From assembly GCA_022457155.1 (NCBI GenBank), contig JAJGOT010000342.1:700001-764000 (forward strand): 64,000 nt of DNA, in the 5' to 3' direction. The position numbers were made by a program, and so were the translations under genes. Under the pieces are notes generated by a model. It searched no databases and had not been told where the DNA came from. It was given only the letters and a program-made list of their open reading frames with translations. Shown here piece by piece: positions 12,401 through 26,000 of the stretch. The stretch is from Cladopsammia gracilis. Lineage: Eukaryota; Cnidaria; Anthozoa; Scleractinia; Dendrophylliidae. Positions within the stretch are counted from its first letter, which is position 1. Every line of letters starts with the position of its first letter.

Positions 12401-15400
12401 TAAAATAACATTTGTACGCTTTTGTGATATAGCTATTTGTTTTCTTTTACAATTGAATTTTTCTCTTCTATTCGTTTATTACAGTGCTGTAAGGGAAATG
12501 AATTTGGAAAAAAATACACTTTCGGGTTTTTTTTTGTCAAAAATAAAAAATATATATTTCAATTTTGTTTGAAACGGTCGATGGTTGCCAACCATGTGAA
12601 ATTTGAATAAGCGTTCAACGAATTGTGAGGTTATTGTTATTGTTTCTTACGAACGTTCCTCTCACTATGCGACATTTCGTTCGAAAATTCACTTTCCATC
12701 TTCGAAACTTCGTACGAACTGATTTCGCTCATTGCGAAATTTCTTTTACCTTTCGTACACGTGGAAAACTACTGACCTTGAAAACTCGGTGGTCCTCTTG
12801 GAATTTTGGGAGGATTGTCGTCATACCAATCTATAAATTTAGAACGGCATTCTCTTCCTTCTCCTCCTGTTCCACCTGTACCACCTGCAGATGGGATTAA
12901 CTCTTTTAAGAAAACTGAGGTAAAGTATTTCCTTTTCTTTATTCCTCATCTGACACTAATAACTACAGTACCTAAATACTACCACTACCACTAAATAGTA
13001 CCTAAGTACTAACACTAGTAGAAATAGTACCTAAATACCTAAATAGTACCTAAATACTACCACTACCACTAAATAGCACATTACATCGTTCAAAAAAGCT
13101 TACGTATCTCGTTTTTAGCGCGCGCCCACCTTTATTCATTTTTAGGGCCGAATATCGCGAAGCCAAAAATCTGCTTCGTGTTTTGACGTGATCTGGTCAG
13201 CGATTTGCGATGCGTTCTCGACATTAAAATCGTGAACTGCACAAAATTGGCCATCACTGAACAGGTGTTATTTGACGTTGATGAGTAAACAGCACTGTTA
13301 TGTGATATATAACATGACTTGCATATAGGAAAATGTTTACTGACGTCATTGTTAATATTTTTCCTCATTTATGTTAAATCCAACAACGTGCTACTAACAA
13401 ATGAACTACATTACCTAAACGAGCATGTCAAACTACGTTTACCGCTTGAAAAGACCACTAAATACCAGGGTAGCTTTAGATATAATGGGCTAATACTCTC
13501 AACACCTTGCCCCAAAATATAAGATTGTTCAAACAACTGCAAAAATTTAAAATAGAATGCAAGCGTCATTTTAAGCGCTAGTCAGATTAATCGCTACTTT
13601 TCTGCATTTTCTACTTTATTTAAATAAATAAATAATTTTTATTTCCATGTTTGTATAGTCAGTAAGTGTAAGTGTATACGTTTGTAATAGATTTTCACAT
13701 ATGATTGTAATTTAGTATTTTAACAGGGCTCTATAAGCTACTTAAACCGTAGCTCAGCTAAATAGATGTCCCTGTATAAATATTAATTAAAATAAACAAA
13801 TAAGTCTGATATAAGTCTGATATGTTGAATGTTCTCGGAGAAATTAGCTTTCAAAACTGTAAACTTTACAAAGAATACAGGATACATTTTGTTTGTGAAC
13901 TTGATGAGTGAATGCGCTCTGACGATGGACTGGCGCTGGAAACCGGCGGCAACTTTTTTTACAGTTGTTAATTTGCCTTATCAACTCCGTTGATTAAACC
14001 AAATGTTCGTGTCCTTAAACCAATTGACAACGATTGTAACTTTTTTATCAAAGGCATATATGAAAAGTAACTGTGCAGTTAATGTCACTGCCTTTTTCTA
14101 TGGCACTGTGTTTTGATATTTTTCATTTTTTCTTACCCTGTCCCCCTGCTCCATTCGTGGCTGGTGGTGCTCCACTTCCTCTGCAAGACTTTAACTTCAC
14201 TTGTCCGTTTAACGTTTGATAGCGAACATTTACATTGCCTGCGCCTCCACCATTTCCTAAATTTAAAAATAGATACCAAGCTGACAAATTTGAACTGCCC
14301 CTGATCAGCCTGGTCAATCACCTCTTTTAACAAAAAAACAATCACTATTTATTTGCACGGCCAAGAGGTAAAATTTGATACAGATCTCAGTTAGCTCAAA
14401 AGCAGGTCACTATACGCCAGAGTGTGTAATGTTTAGTCATCAACAAGTTGAACATTATTTTTACGAAATACTCTTCCTTGGACGATTAAGAGACGAGATG
14501 GAAGTATAACAAATGAAATTGACTTCTGCAAGACGGGGACATTCTAACTAATTCATCAGCCCTATGTTTGCATAGGATCAGTGTAAAGAACTGTAATATC
14601 AAAGGAAGAAATGTATCAAAAGTTTAAATGCAGAGGACCACTCAAGACCGCTCAACACTACTGATAAATAGTGGTAACTTTCTTTCCGGATCTCCTTGAT
14701 AAAGGGATGCGAGTACGAGGAGTCACACAAAGGTAAAAGATGGTTCACCGGCGAGGAATTGATCACGATCTTCTGCTTACAAGGAAAAAGTGATTACCAC
14801 TACACCACAAGCTAACCAACAGAGACGTGATAACCACTACAACACAGGCTAACCAACGGAGACGTGATAACCACTACATCACAGGCTGACCAACAGAGAC
14901 GTGATAACCACTATACCACTGGCTAACCAACGGATACGTGATAACCACTACACCACAGGCAAAGCCTACCGTGCAAGTGGGTGAATAGCCAAACTATTTA
15001 CTCAACTATGTAAACTATTTATGTAATAAGTAAATAGTTCAGCTATTTCACCCACCATCTCTGTACTGAGGTTTGCCTGTAGTGTAATGGTGATCACGCT
15101 GCCTTGTAAGCAGGAGACCGGGCTTCGATACTTTGCTAGTCTCCCACGCAGCCGTTATTTGTCTCGTCACGCAATGCTCCTCCCCACTAACGGCTGCTCA
15201 AACCTGAACAACATTCCTTTGCAGATTTAAGCCAATCACAGTTGCAGTGCCATTTTCGGAACTCGCTCGCGCCAAATTCTCTACGCGTGACTCGTCCAAT
15301 CATGCCCATAGCCTGCGTTTTATCGTTGACTCAGTTGGATGGCGGCGCTGAATGAAGGTTTTCGTGCAGTGTCAGAAGCAGGCCATTCGTAAAAATAATT

Positions 15401-18400
15401 TTTGACAATTATTTGTTATTTGTTAACTTGCCGACGGGCTTTTTCTCTCCCGCTCGTGTTTGACCATGTTTGCGAAGAGACGGGTCACAGCGTTGTCGTG
15501 GTCTCACCTTTGGTTCGAAGATCGAGAAAGGCGAATATTCTGTCGTGCATGGCTCAACAGAAGAATGGTTGTTATAAAAGGCGACAGGCATAGCACAAAT
15601 CCTGCTTGTCGCTACAAGCATTTCAGCCCAGCTTTAGAATAAGTCTACCCCAATTACGTGCCTGAGAGATTTTTCCTTTTAAATCGAAATAAAGATATAA
15701 CAGGCCTGTTGTTTTAAATGTTTCGAAAATGTTGTCGTTTCTTTGATCTTAGGAAAAAATCTCTAGCTGTGATACTGACAGGAGGAATTTACGCTTTCCA
15801 GAGCCGTTTAGATTATTTACATGTAGTCATGCAGTCGTTTATTTACTAGCTCTTGAGCTCTTGGCAAAATAATGGAGTTTATTTGGTTCACTTTGAAAAA
15901 GTAGCTGCTTTTAAAAGTAGGAATTATTTGCTACTTAGGATCAGTTCATTACTCATTCCGTGATTCAGTGTGAGCGCAATTAAGTCTGCGGTTAGTGTAA
16001 TTTGCGATGTCTGGCACATAGTAAACCGGAAACCACCGGCCTGTTTTTGCGCGAAAACGACGTCATTTTCATTTTGCTGATACATGATTGGTTCACTGAA
16101 TTTAACGCAAACACAATGGGAAAGGAATGTGGTTCAGGTTTGAGCAGCCGTTAGTGGGGAGGAGCATTGCGTGACGAGACAAATAACGGCTGCGTGGGAG
16201 ACTAATACTTTGCCGGTGACCCATATTTTCAGATGGTATGTTGCATCGTGCCCGTTAGAGAAATTTTCTTTGGATTTGCATTGCTACGCTTTGGATTGGC
16301 TAAAAATTCTCACACCACTTTCTCGACCAATCAGAAGTAAACTTGCTCGCACGCGCTTGGCGCCACCGACATGTAATTGCTTCGAGCTCTGATTGGTTCA
16401 TTGGAATGTTTACGACTGCTGTGATTGGTCAGAGTAATTACTTTGCTTTTTGTTTTACCACACTCAATTGAAAACTACTCTATTTATTGATTAATCTTGA
16501 CAGAAAGCTAAAGACAAACCGTACCAGGCGTCCCGGCATTTCCTCCCCTTCCTCCGGCGTGTCCCTTAATTCCTTTCGCTCCTCGAATGTTATTGCAGGT
16601 ACAGTAATCAGTTTGACCTGTGCAGTCCCTACCACTCTTGGCTGCTGGCTAATTTTAATAAGGAAAACATAATAAAGTCTATAATATATACGAATTTCAT
16701 CTTCGAGTGTTGATAATATCTTTCACGAGTGAGCGAAGCGAACAAGTGAGAGATATCGATAATAGACATCGATGAAATATCAAGAGAGAAGGCGTTTTTC
16801 ACTTTCACCGAATCAATTTAAGGTGGTTGAACACAGTTTCACTGTACCTATGCGTCATTCATTGTCATTTTAATACTACTAACGTCTGAGCGCCCAAAAT
16901 TGGTGAGGCATATGATTAAGCAACAAGCTATATATTTTGATATTTTTGTTGAGCTTTTAGGGTGTTGCCATGGCAACACGGTGGATTTTAAATCAGCCCG
17001 CAATATTTGGTTTCGTTTATTTTCAGACAATCTAGTCGTTAGATTTCGTCCATCATTTGTCTCCAGTAAACTCGTAAAAATATTCGCATGTTAACACTGG
17101 TCTCATGTAATTTTAACAGTGGGATCTTTCGTAATTTGTGGTTTAATATGTTTGCGTTTTGTAAAAATCTCCTCTGTTAGATTTCAAATTTCTGATGGCA
17201 GGTGAGTTCGGCATATTCGGAACTATTATTGTGCCAAATTTCGTGAAATTCTAACGAGTGGTTCCGTAGAAATCGGCACATTTCCGAGAAAAGTCGCTAA
17301 AATATCCAGTCACAATTTTTTGGTCAACTCCGAATGCGTTGCATTTGACTGGGTTCTCGATCCAAAGACAAAAATGACCAAAAAGGCAGTGTATAGACCA
17401 ATATCACGCTAGCATGGCATGAAAATATATTTAATTTAATGGGGGAAAGAGTCCAGTATCAAATTGAGCGCATCAATATCAGTAAAACTGTAAAGTTTCG
17501 TAAACATTGCTCGTACACTGACGGAGATATGAACTTTTGAAACTTAGTACTCTGGTCTAATTTTTACAAAGAAATGTATGGGAAAAACACGAAAACGAGG
17601 CTGGACGGGCAATCCATGCCCGTCCACCATACATTTCTTTGTAAAAATTCTCAGTTTCAAAATTTCATATCTTCGTCAGTTTGCTAGCAATCTTTACAAA
17701 ACTTTGTAGTTTTACTAATATCGATACGCTGAATTTAATGCTGGGCTCTTTAGCCCAATAAACTAAATATATTTTTGTGCCATGCTGGCGTGATATTGGT
17801 CTATTTCTTCAATGGTTCTATAAATTATCTATTGATTCAACAAACATTTTTACGAATAACAAATTGTTTGATTTTAAAACGAAAAACAACACTTTCGCGA
17901 TCCACGCTGAGCAAAATAAAATGATCGCTGAATAGGCGCCACGTTTGTTTTTCTCAAAACTCTGCACGTGCTGACTCACGTAAACAGCTGAAATTGAAGA
18001 GCGCGTGCAAACTGTGTTCAGCCACCTTAAGCGCGAGCTTGGGTCATAAATCGAGGAAAAAAACTCGGTCCGTAACTTCCGGTACGGCCCTCGAACTCGG
18101 CTATTAAATAAGAGGTATGTACTATTATCTTCAAATACATGGAAAAAAAATGATAGGTCATCAAAGAAAAAGAGATAAAAAATCCAATTTTTGAGCGAAT
18201 CATAAGTAATTTAACATTTTTAACACCTATAGCATGGAATTACCGTTTAGATGAAAAAAGGAAAAATATTAAAGAAAATGCATGAAAATACACCTTTATT
18301 ACGTCATAGCTTTAACAAATCCATGCTACAGATTTTTTATTAGCATGCTTCAAACCTTTCGACCGCTGGACGCTCCTCTAGCACCAGTACCGCCATCTTG

Positions 18401-21400
18401 TCCTCTGTGTCCATCTCCGGCGTTTGAAGTTACGTCAACGACACCGTTGATGACGTCGCAAAATATGTCCACTGAAAATTATTAAAGAGCGTTTTACAAT
18501 AATATCACCACACGTGATATGACGCTTTCGTCATTACTGATCCTAGCAATATGCAGGACGCGTGTCATACATGAACCTAGTATATGGCCTGGCTCGCCAC
18601 GTGTGTCTCGTAGCTCAGTGGTTAGAGCATCTGACCAGTGTGTGAACCTAGTATATGGCCTAGCTCGCCACGTGTGTCTCGTAGCTCAGTGGTTACAGCA
18701 TCTGACCAGTGCGTGAACCTAGTATATGGCCTAGCTCGCCACGTGTGTCTCGTAGCTCAGTGGTTACAGCATCTGACCGGTGTGTGAACCTAGTATATGG
18801 CCTAGCTCGCCACGAGTGTCTCGTAGCTCAGTGGTTAGAGCATCAGACCGGTGTGTGAACCTAGTATATGACCTTGCTCGCCACGAGTGTCTCGTAGCTC
18901 AGTGGTTAAAGCATCAGACCGGTGTGTGAACCTAGTATATGGCCTTGTTCGCCACGAGTCTCTCGTAGCTCAGTGGTTTGAGCATCTGACCGGTGTGTGA
19001 ACCTAGTATATGGCTTAGTTCGCCACGAGTCTCTCGTAGCTCAGTGGTTAGAGAATCTGACCGGTGTGTGAACCTAGTATATGGCCTAACTCGCCACGAG
19101 TCTCTCGTAACTCAGTGGTTAGAGCATCTGACCGGTGTGTGAATCTAGTATATGACCTAGCTCGCCACAAGTCTCTCGTAGCTCAGTGGTTAAAGCATCA
19201 GACCAGTGTGTGAACCTAGTATATGGCCTTGTTCACCACGAGTCTCTCGTAGCTCAGTGGTTACAGCATCTGACCGGTGTGTGAACCTAGTATATGGCCT
19301 TGTTCGCCACGAGTCTCTCGTAGCTCAGTGTTTTGAGCATCTGACCGGTGTGTGAACCTAGTATATGGCCTAGCTCGCCACGAGTCTCTCGTAGCTCAGT
19401 GGTTAGAGAATCTGACCGGTGTGTGAACCCAGTATATGGCCTAACTCGCCACGAGTCTCTCGTAACTCAGTGGTTAGAGCATCTGACCGGTGTGTGAACC
19501 TAGTATATGACCTAGCTTGCCACAAGTCTCTCGTAGCTCAGTGGTTAGAGCATCCGGCCGGTGTGTGAACCTAGTATATGGCCTAGTTCGCCACGAGTCT
19601 CTCGTAGCTCAGTGGTTAGAGAATCTGACCGGTGTGTGAACCTAGTATATGGCCTAACTCGCCACGAGTCTCTCGTAACTCAGTGGTTAGAGCATCTGAC
19701 CGGTGTGTGAACCTAGTATATGACCTAGCTCGCCACAAGTCTCTCGTAGCGCAGTGGTTAGAACATCTGACCGGTGTGTGAACCTAGCATATGGCCTTGT
19801 TCGCCACGAGTCTGTCGTAGCTCAGTGGTTAGAGTATCCGACGTGAGGAAGGTCATAGGTTCGAATCCTGTCGGGGACTTATAGCGGATTTCGAAAAAAA
19901 CATGAAGGCCCGTTTACACAGGCGATTTTCTGTGCAGGTTTTGTCGCACGTGCCGATGCAATTTTTGTCGCGCGCAAGTTGCACCTTCAAATCGCATGTG
20001 TAAATAAATGGGCGGCGATTTCAGTGCGATTTATGCGCGATTTGTTGCGCGTTGTCGCAGAGGTTTCGAGCATGTTCGAAACGTGATGCAACTTGGCGGC
20101 AATTTTTGGGAAATCGCAGCAAATATCGCACCCGAATCTCACCGAAATCGCCGCCCGTTTACACATGCGACAAAAGTTGCATTGGAGAGCACGACAAAAA
20201 TCGCATCAAAAATCGCATGTCTCACTCCGTGAGACATGTCGCGGGGATAAAATGTCCCCAAGATTGGTGTTGCATAATTATCATAGTATTAGCCTGCATA
20301 ACGGGCGTTATTGGGGCGCTCAAGCGGGTTTTAGGGCGCGACATGAACAGGAAACGTCCCAGGTTGACACGCTCGATTTGGATTGGACGGCGGTGCTGCT
20401 ATTTGTGAGTTTGACGTGATCCAAGGTCCAAATACGCGTGATGCGCGTGATAAAATTGCGTTCTTTGTATTTCATGCATTCGTAGTGGAAGTCCACGCGA
20501 ATAGAGCAATAATCGAGTCAGGGCCAAACTACATAACTGCCGCGCATGCGTTTGTAATAGCAACGTTAAGATTAGGATTGCGGGCTCCTCTTGTCACCCG
20601 CAATAATATTTATTATTAATATCATTATTATGCCGTTACAGAATATTTTTCATTTATATGCGCCTGTTTATACCGTTCGCTAGTCGAGAGAATTGTTGTC
20701 TAAAAGGGGATCGATAGAGAGCTATAGAGCGAACATTTAAATACCGTTAAGATACTGGATTCCTTACAATCCTTTACAATATTGCTTTACAATCCTTACG
20801 TCTGGAAAATCGCCAAAGTCAGGTAACGACATTCATGATAACACATGCGTCGTTCTTTTTCCCCCCAAACTTCTTTTTCTTCATTTTTTTCTTTCTTTCT
20901 TTCTATGCCATCAACCATCAAATTACTTTGTCAGACATTCCTGTTGTTTTATACTGATATTCATCTGTACAATAATAGTACAGTGTGGTTCTAAATTTAT
21001 TACTTAGTACTTTGCCTACCGTTGGTTATATCATGCCGCCATAACTTCAACGAAACTTGGGAATTAAATGGACGAATTAACAACGGTGAATATTTTGTAT
21101 AAACCAGGCTTTCCATGCTTTTCAGGTGATCGTTTCCGGAATACCTGGCTTTTCGGATGCAGTTGTTTGGGCTAAGACTGGCTTGCCAGGCTTTTCAGGT
21201 GTGTAGGCCTAATGCATACTTACGTCAGACTTGCCTAGCTACTTTTACTCCCAAGCCTCGCTTTTGAAGTGTAAAGCTGCTGTAACAATCTGTATTTTCT
21301 TAATGTTTTCTCAGAGGAGCAAAGTTGAAAAGAATATACCCACTCGAAAACAACGTCAAGTAAGGAATTTTGTATGAAACGAGGCTTAGTGGTAAATTTT

Positions 21401-22297
21401 GAGCTGGTTACGTAGCATACATAAGGCCTATTTCATAACCACCAAAGCCTGGTAAAACCAGACTAACCAGATTTTTTCATCCCAAAAGCCTGGTAAAACT
21501 AGATTAACCAAGCCCGGTAAGCCTGATTTTTCAACCCGGATTTACCAGGCTTTTGGTGCAAGAGTCCTCTTTCTAATTTTGAATAAACTTTTCTCACCTT
21601 GAGGTCCGTCTTCGCCGTGGTTACCATTATCCCCGTTTCTTCCGGTTTGCGGTGTTGGCGTGGAAAACCTTTGATCCCAGTTTGGTACAGATGCAACGAT
21701 CTTACTTTCTGCAGCACCAAAAATCTCTCTCACATATATCTTAACATTTCTGATGCCTCGAAGTTCCACGGTATTCTGTAAAACAAATAGCGGTTATTCA
21801 GCGAAAAGGTATGTAAATAAATACGGCTTGGTATTTTTACTAGTTAGAAACCGAAAAATAGTTAAAAACTAACTCAACGTTAAAATCATTGTTTTTGTAC
21901 TGCAACCGTCGAAGCCCTAATATGAATCATTTCAGGAACTCAACCTGTATGTATAGAGTATCTGCAAGGATGTCCAGTTGCTGAACGAGATCCATACTCT
22001 CCCTTGTAGCATCAAAGTTGAACTGTTTCTGTGTCACCAACTGCTCCCGCAGGTTTTCCATATGAATGACTCGTCCTAGCGCTTGATAGTGTCCTAAAAT
22101 AAAACAACGGAACGACAAAGTAATATCATGAAAAACCCTTATCCCGTACTTATATTTATGTACGTTCTGTAAATATCATTAAGGTAATTAATTCCTATTT
22201 ATCATTTTGTATCTTTTGATGAGAACGTTCCTACAGTTAGGTGTATATCTTTTGAAAACATTTTTGTGCGATGACATGCATGTTTTTTAACAAACCA

Positions 22298-22336
<39 letters not shown>

Positions 22337-23037
22337 GTTGTTGTTATTATTATTAGAGCAGTTTTCAATTGAGTATGAAAAGTAATTACATAATTGCTTT
22401 GGTTTTTCATTGCTACGCTTTGTGTTTGGCTAAAAAATCTCGCGCCACTTTCTCGACCAATCAGAAGTAAAACCAAAACCAATCGTGACTTGCTCGCACG
22501 CGTTTTCCCGCGCTTGGCGCCAGCGACATGTAATTGCTTCGAGCTCTGATTGGTTCATTGGATTGTTTACGTCTGCTGTGATTGGTCAGAGTAATTATTT
22601 TGGTTTCAGTTTTACCACACTCAATTGAAACCTGCTCTATTATTAGTAATAGTAATTTGACTGAGTGGAGTCCAATTCAGGGAGTAATGGGGCGCTACGC
22701 GCTCGGCCGATTTAAAATTACGAGCACGATTACCCCTGAATTGTACGACACGAAGATCAATTAGTAATTAATCGCATCAATAACAAAATTCGAGATTAAA
22801 AGTCTCATGGAATTATTTCCATTAAATTTGAAACTTGGAAGAAAACAGCAATAAAGGAAGCCCTTCAGGTGCACCTGATTGACGCGTGCGCAACGTAGGT
22901 GTCCAATTACAGCTATCCAACTGCAAAAAGTTGTAACTGGATAGCTGTAATTGAACACCCACGTGAAATAGGCGCGCGGATGACCAATCACAATCGCGAA
23001 TTTAGTTATTGATACGATTAGTAATAGTAATTGGACT

Positions 23038-23078
<41 letters not shown>

Positions 23079-26000
23079 AAATCGGCCGAGCGCGTAGCGC
23101 GAGGACGATTTGAAATTACGAGCACGATTCGAGATTAAAAAGTCTATGTGGAGTTTTTTGTACTCAAAACGTTAAGGATATTTTCTATCAGTTTGAAAGC
23201 AGGAAGAAACAGCGAGAAAAAGAACCCATTTAAGTGCAACTGATTGACGCGCGCGCAACGTAGGTGTCCAATTACTAATTAATCGCATCAATAACCAAAT
23301 TCGAGATTAAGAAGCTATGTCGACTATTTTGTACTAAAAACGTCTTGGATATTTTCCGTCAGTTTGAAAGTGGAAGGAAAACAGCAAAAACGAGCCATTT
23401 AAATGCAACTGAGGTAGGTAGGTAGGTAGGTGTCCAATTACAGCTATCCAATTACAACTTTTTGTAATTGGATAGCTGTAATTGGACACCCACGTGATCG
23501 CGCGCCAATTACGTGAGAAATAGGCACGCGGATGACCAATCACAATCGAGAATTTTGTTATTGATACGATTACGTAAGAAGTAGGCGCGTGGATGACCAA
23601 TCACAATCGCGAATTTAGTTATTGATACGATTACTATTATTATTACACAAGTGAAACCGGAAATAATATTAATGTTATATATCCTGTAGACTGGTCAGAA
23701 GGTTATAAGACTGATCGTTGATGCATTTTTATTAAGTGTCCAATTAGTATCCACTTCCTGCCAATTTTCTCTTGTTCTCTTTCTTCAACTACTGTCTTTT
23801 CAACTTTGGCAATGTCACTGTTCTCAAGATTGTATACACCTAATTCAATAAAGGTTGCTTTGGCAGTTGGTCATTGGTAATTGGGAATTGGCATTTGGCA
23901 TACGGAACACAATGCAATGCTTTGCTTGAGTGACCGCCAAACAATAGCTTCCCAATGCCCAATTACCAATGACCAAAGCAACCTTTATTGAATTAGGTAT
24001 ATATTATTTTAGTTACCATCAGTGATTTTCACAATGGATGGAGTTTCAGTCCACTTTGGTTCAGGTATTGTGACGGTTGGTATGTTATGCAGGTCAGTTG
24101 GATTATTCATGACAAGCGACGAGCACTCTCCAGTCCTGTCCACTTGGCCTGTGGAAAAAATATATAAATTCAGCAGGAGTTTAAATCTTTTCTACCTTTT
24201 AAAGCTAGAATGTACTGAAATGTTATTAGAGCGGTTTTTCAATTGATTGTCGAAAGTAATTTCGCAATTGCTTTGGTTTTGCATTGCTACGCTTTGTCAT
24301 TGGCTAAAAAATCTCGCGCCACTTTATTAACCAATCAGAAGTGAAACCAAAACCAATCGTGTCTTGGGCCTGGTCGCACTACAGTCAAAAACAAAAATTA
24401 GCCCGTGCAAAATGACATACAAACAAAAACATTCCACAAAAAGTGTGTCCCACCGGAGCGGTTTCTTTTGTTTTCCTCGATTTTTGCACGAGCGTATTTT
24501 CGTTTTTTGACTGTAGTGCGACCAGGCTCTTACTCGCACGCGTTTTTCCGCGCTTGGCGCCGGCTACATGTATTTGCTTCGAGTTCTGATTGGTTCATTG
24601 GATTGTCTATGTCTGTTCTGATTGGCTCATTGGATTGTATGTGTCTGTTGTGATTGGCTCATTGGATTGTCTGCCTCTGTTGTGATTGGTCCATTGGATT
24701 GTCTGTGTCTGTTCTGATTGGTCCATTGGATTATCTGTGTCTGTTCTGATTGGTTCATTGGATTGTCTGTGTCTGTTCTGATTGGTTCATTGGATTGTCT
24801 GTGTCTGTTGCGATTGGCTCATTGGATTGTCTGCCTCTGTTGTGATTTGTCCATTGGATTGTCTGTGTCTGTTCTGATTGGTCCATTGGATTGTCTGTGT
24901 CTGTTCTGATTGGTTCATTGGATTGTCTGTGTCTGTTATGATTGGCCAGAATGATTACTTTGGTTTTGGTTTTATGACACTCAACTGAATACCGCTGTAA
25001 AATGTAATGAAACGTTATTTGTAGCGAATACCGGGAGCTTGTGTGTTATACTAAAAATACAATTGTAAAATAATATTCATACAGTTTTGCTACAAATATG
25101 CAAATATCATATTTTATATTTTCTTGTTATATTTATACTTATTAAAAACATGAAACGAGGTATTTAGATTATGCTGCTGTGTCAAACTTCTTAATGTGGT
25201 GCTGTCAGAAGAATTTTGTCAAAGAAGAATTTGACAATGACGTGTGAAAAGGCAAAGTCGCACACGAACTACGGGTGGCTTATGGTATATGAAGCTACTA
25301 GAAGTTTTTTTGTAGTAACTAGTAAGTATTGCAATCCACCCCGGATGGGAGGCTGGGCCGTCGTAAGGTTACCCCAGGGCGTAGCTAAGATTTTTCTAAG
25401 GGCGGGGGGGGGGGGGGGGTCACATTGTGTCACACCCAGGGTACTTACCAGATTGTCATGTCGACACCCACGCTGTGTTTTACTAAAAGTATCTCACAAA
25501 GTTGGGGGGGGGGGGGGGGGGTCCACGGGCACCCCAGGACCTGCCTACAACCAAAGACAAAAGTGTTGGGTAGGTTCCTTGTTTTCCTTACCCCTCCCCC
25601 TCGTCCCCCCCCCCCCCCCTTTCAAAGTTGCTGTTAACGCAAATACTTAACTTACACTGTCTTTTGTATAGACGTCTTCAACATTGGATTTGGGGGAGAG
25701 GGGGACTACAAAAAGCGTTGCGCGTGCTTTAAATTGAACTGAAACCCAAAGGTAGTGTCATGTTTTATCTTTTTACAAACCAACTAATTTTGTCTTCGGT
25801 TGTAGCTACGCCCCTGTACCCCAAGAATTATGTCGCCGGTACCTATTTATACACCAAATTGAAGAAACGTTGACTCGTGAAAAGCATAAACCATGAACGA
25901 TGAGACCGAATGGGATTGTGGGTAGGCAGCATTGGCGAGCTAGTAATATTCTATTTCTTGATAATCAAGTTGTTTTCTTTGTTTGAGACATTTAAGAGCA

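Noticed and set aside
18606..19883. A cluster of functional tRNA genes
   Set aside because: Units lack anticodon and T arms; only the last has a B box and it cannot form a full cloverleaf.
20008..20619. Overlapping plus-strand frames of about 75-118 codons
   Set aside because: They lie in a GCGATTT-rich interspersed repeat, in three frames at once, with no domain and no splice context.
25216..25650. 144-codon plus-strand frame with poly-Gly and poly-Pro
   Set aside because: Created by G and C homopolymers inside a MITE.
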